64,000 bases of DNA, from assembly GCA_039889245.1 (NCBI GenBank), contig JAZGVH010000002.1:558001-622000 (forward strand). Reading direction: 5' to 3'. The notes beneath the pieces were generated by a model. It was given only the letters and a program-made list of their open reading frames with translations. It searched no databases and was not told the origin of the DNA. A program made the position numbers and the translations under genes. Shown here one piece after another: positions 63,302 to 64,000 of the stretch. Origin of the DNA: Dermatophilaceae bacterium Soc4.6. GTDB taxonomy: Bacteria > Actinomycetota > Actinomycetes > Actinomycetales > Dermatophilaceae. Position 1 is the stretch's first letter; every line of letters starts with the position of its first letter.

Positions 63302-64000
63302 GTGAGTCGCCTGCCGCACCACAGCGCCCACCCGTTCGTCACCGACGGCGGGCTGGAGACCGACCTCATCTTCCACCACGGCGAGGACCTCCCGCACTTC
63401 GCGGCGTTCCCCCTCGTGCGCACCGCCGACGGACGACGGCTGCTCGAGAGCTACTACGAGGCGTATGCCTCGACGGCCGCCACGGCGCGCGCCGGCCTGC
63501 TCCTCGAGACGGGCACCTGGCGAGCCAGCACCGACTGGGGAGCCCTGCTGGGGTGGTCGGCGGGCGACGTCGCCGCGGTCAACGTCGAGGCGGTGGAGCA
63601 GCTGCGCCAGCTGGCCACTCGCTACCTCACGCACGAGGGCATCCAGGACGTGCTCGTCGTCGGCACGATCGGCCCGCGGCGCGACGGCTATGCGCCCGAC
63701 CTGCTGCTCCAGCCCGACGAGGCCGCTACCTACCACTCCGCGCAGCTGGCGGCCCTGGCGCAGGGAGGGGCCGACCTCGCCACCGGCTACACGTTCACCC
63801 ACGTGGGTGAGGCCGTCGGCCTGGTGTGGGCCGCCCGTGACGTCGGCCTCCCGGTGGCCGTGTCCTTCACCGTCGAGACCGACGGTCGGCTGCCCGACGG
63901 CACCACGCTGGCCGACGCCGTTCGCGCCGTCGACGACGCCGCCGCGCCGGACTACTTCGGCGTCAACTGCGCCCACCCCCGCCACATCGACCGGGCGCTC
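63302..64000 (+). CDS. mmuM: Homocysteine S-methyltransferase family protein, 3' truncated by the window
   Basis: 233 residues visible from GTG at 63302. The barrel starts with FVTDGGLETDLIFHHGEDLP and continues with LLLETGTWRAS, VVGTIGPRRDGYAPD and GADLATGYTFTHVGEA. The first zinc Cys is seen in FGVNCAHPRHI; the final CC motif would lie outside the window. MmuM-type enzymes use S-methylmethionine to methylate homocysteine without B12. The substrate assignment is by family only. Confidence 0.85.
   Translation, partial: MSRLPHHSAHPFVTDGGLETDLIFHHGEDLPHFAAFPLVRTADGRRLLESYYEAYASTAATARAGLLLETGTWRASTDWGALLGWSAGDVAAVNVEAVEQLRQLATRYLTHEGIQDVLVVGTIGPRRDGYAPDLLLQPDEAATYHSAQLAALAQGGADLATGYTFTHVGEAVGLVWAARDVGLPVAVSFTVETDGRLPDGTTLADAVRAVDDAAAPDYFGVNCAHPRHIDRAL

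Overview
The window is about 72% G+C, densely packed and uses many GTG starts and ATGA/GTGA stop-start overlaps. Together with the conserved order dxr - rip1 - ispG - DUF4081/GNAT, this points to an actinobacterium. An Intrasporangiaceae-like member is my guess from overall gene content, not something the sequence proves. Function assignments come from reading the translated sequences; no database was searched.

Layout. 0-6.4 kb: the 3' part of a PAS-GAF sensor kinase, an Rpn-like nuclease, a small gene behind a perfect LexA (SOS) box, and a run of single metabolic or stress genes (hydrolase, ABM monooxygenase, LLM flavin oxidoreductase, TerD, isochorismatase). 6.7-15 kb: a cobalamin riboswitch followed by a co-oriented block of six genes. 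Three encode exported proteins built from the two domains of animal transcobalamin/intrinsic factor (alpha/alpha barrel and DUF4430 beta domain). The other three encode a complete ECF transporter (T, fused A-A, S). I read it as a B12 capture-and-uptake system. 15-20 kb: TSUP exporter, HAD hydrolase, proS, DoxX. 20-24.6 kb: a LacI regulator divergent from a ChvE/Ggu-type monosaccharide ABC transporter with a clear terminator. 24.7-31.3 kb: the isoprenoid/protease block GNAT-ispG-rip1-dxr, interrupted by a DUF559 nuclease-like gene flanked by paired 30-bp palindromes, then a secreted RNase Sa-like protein.

31.4-47.1 kb: a polyamine/GABA block. Agmatinase makes putrescine, potABCD imports polyamines, a class III aminotransferase (or the FAD amine oxidase) and an aldehyde dehydrogenase yield GABA, and gabT plus gabD carry it to succinate. 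LysR and Lrp regulators sit at the two divergent points.

47-64 kb: a more accessory-looking stretch. It has a MerR regulator, a two-gene ClpP operon in which the second subunit has lost its catalytic serine, a ClgR-like XRE protein, lipoproteins, a Tat-exported multicopper oxidase, two MFS transporters and unknown proteins. It also holds several decayed genes: a split lipoprotein, a phosphorylase fragment, an IS481 transposase remnant and a broken nucleotidyltransferase. The window ends in ordinary chromosome-like genes (AEC transporter, YchJ, LOG-like protein) and a homocysteine S-methyltransferase cut by the right edge. I saw no tRNA, rRNA or CRISPR array.
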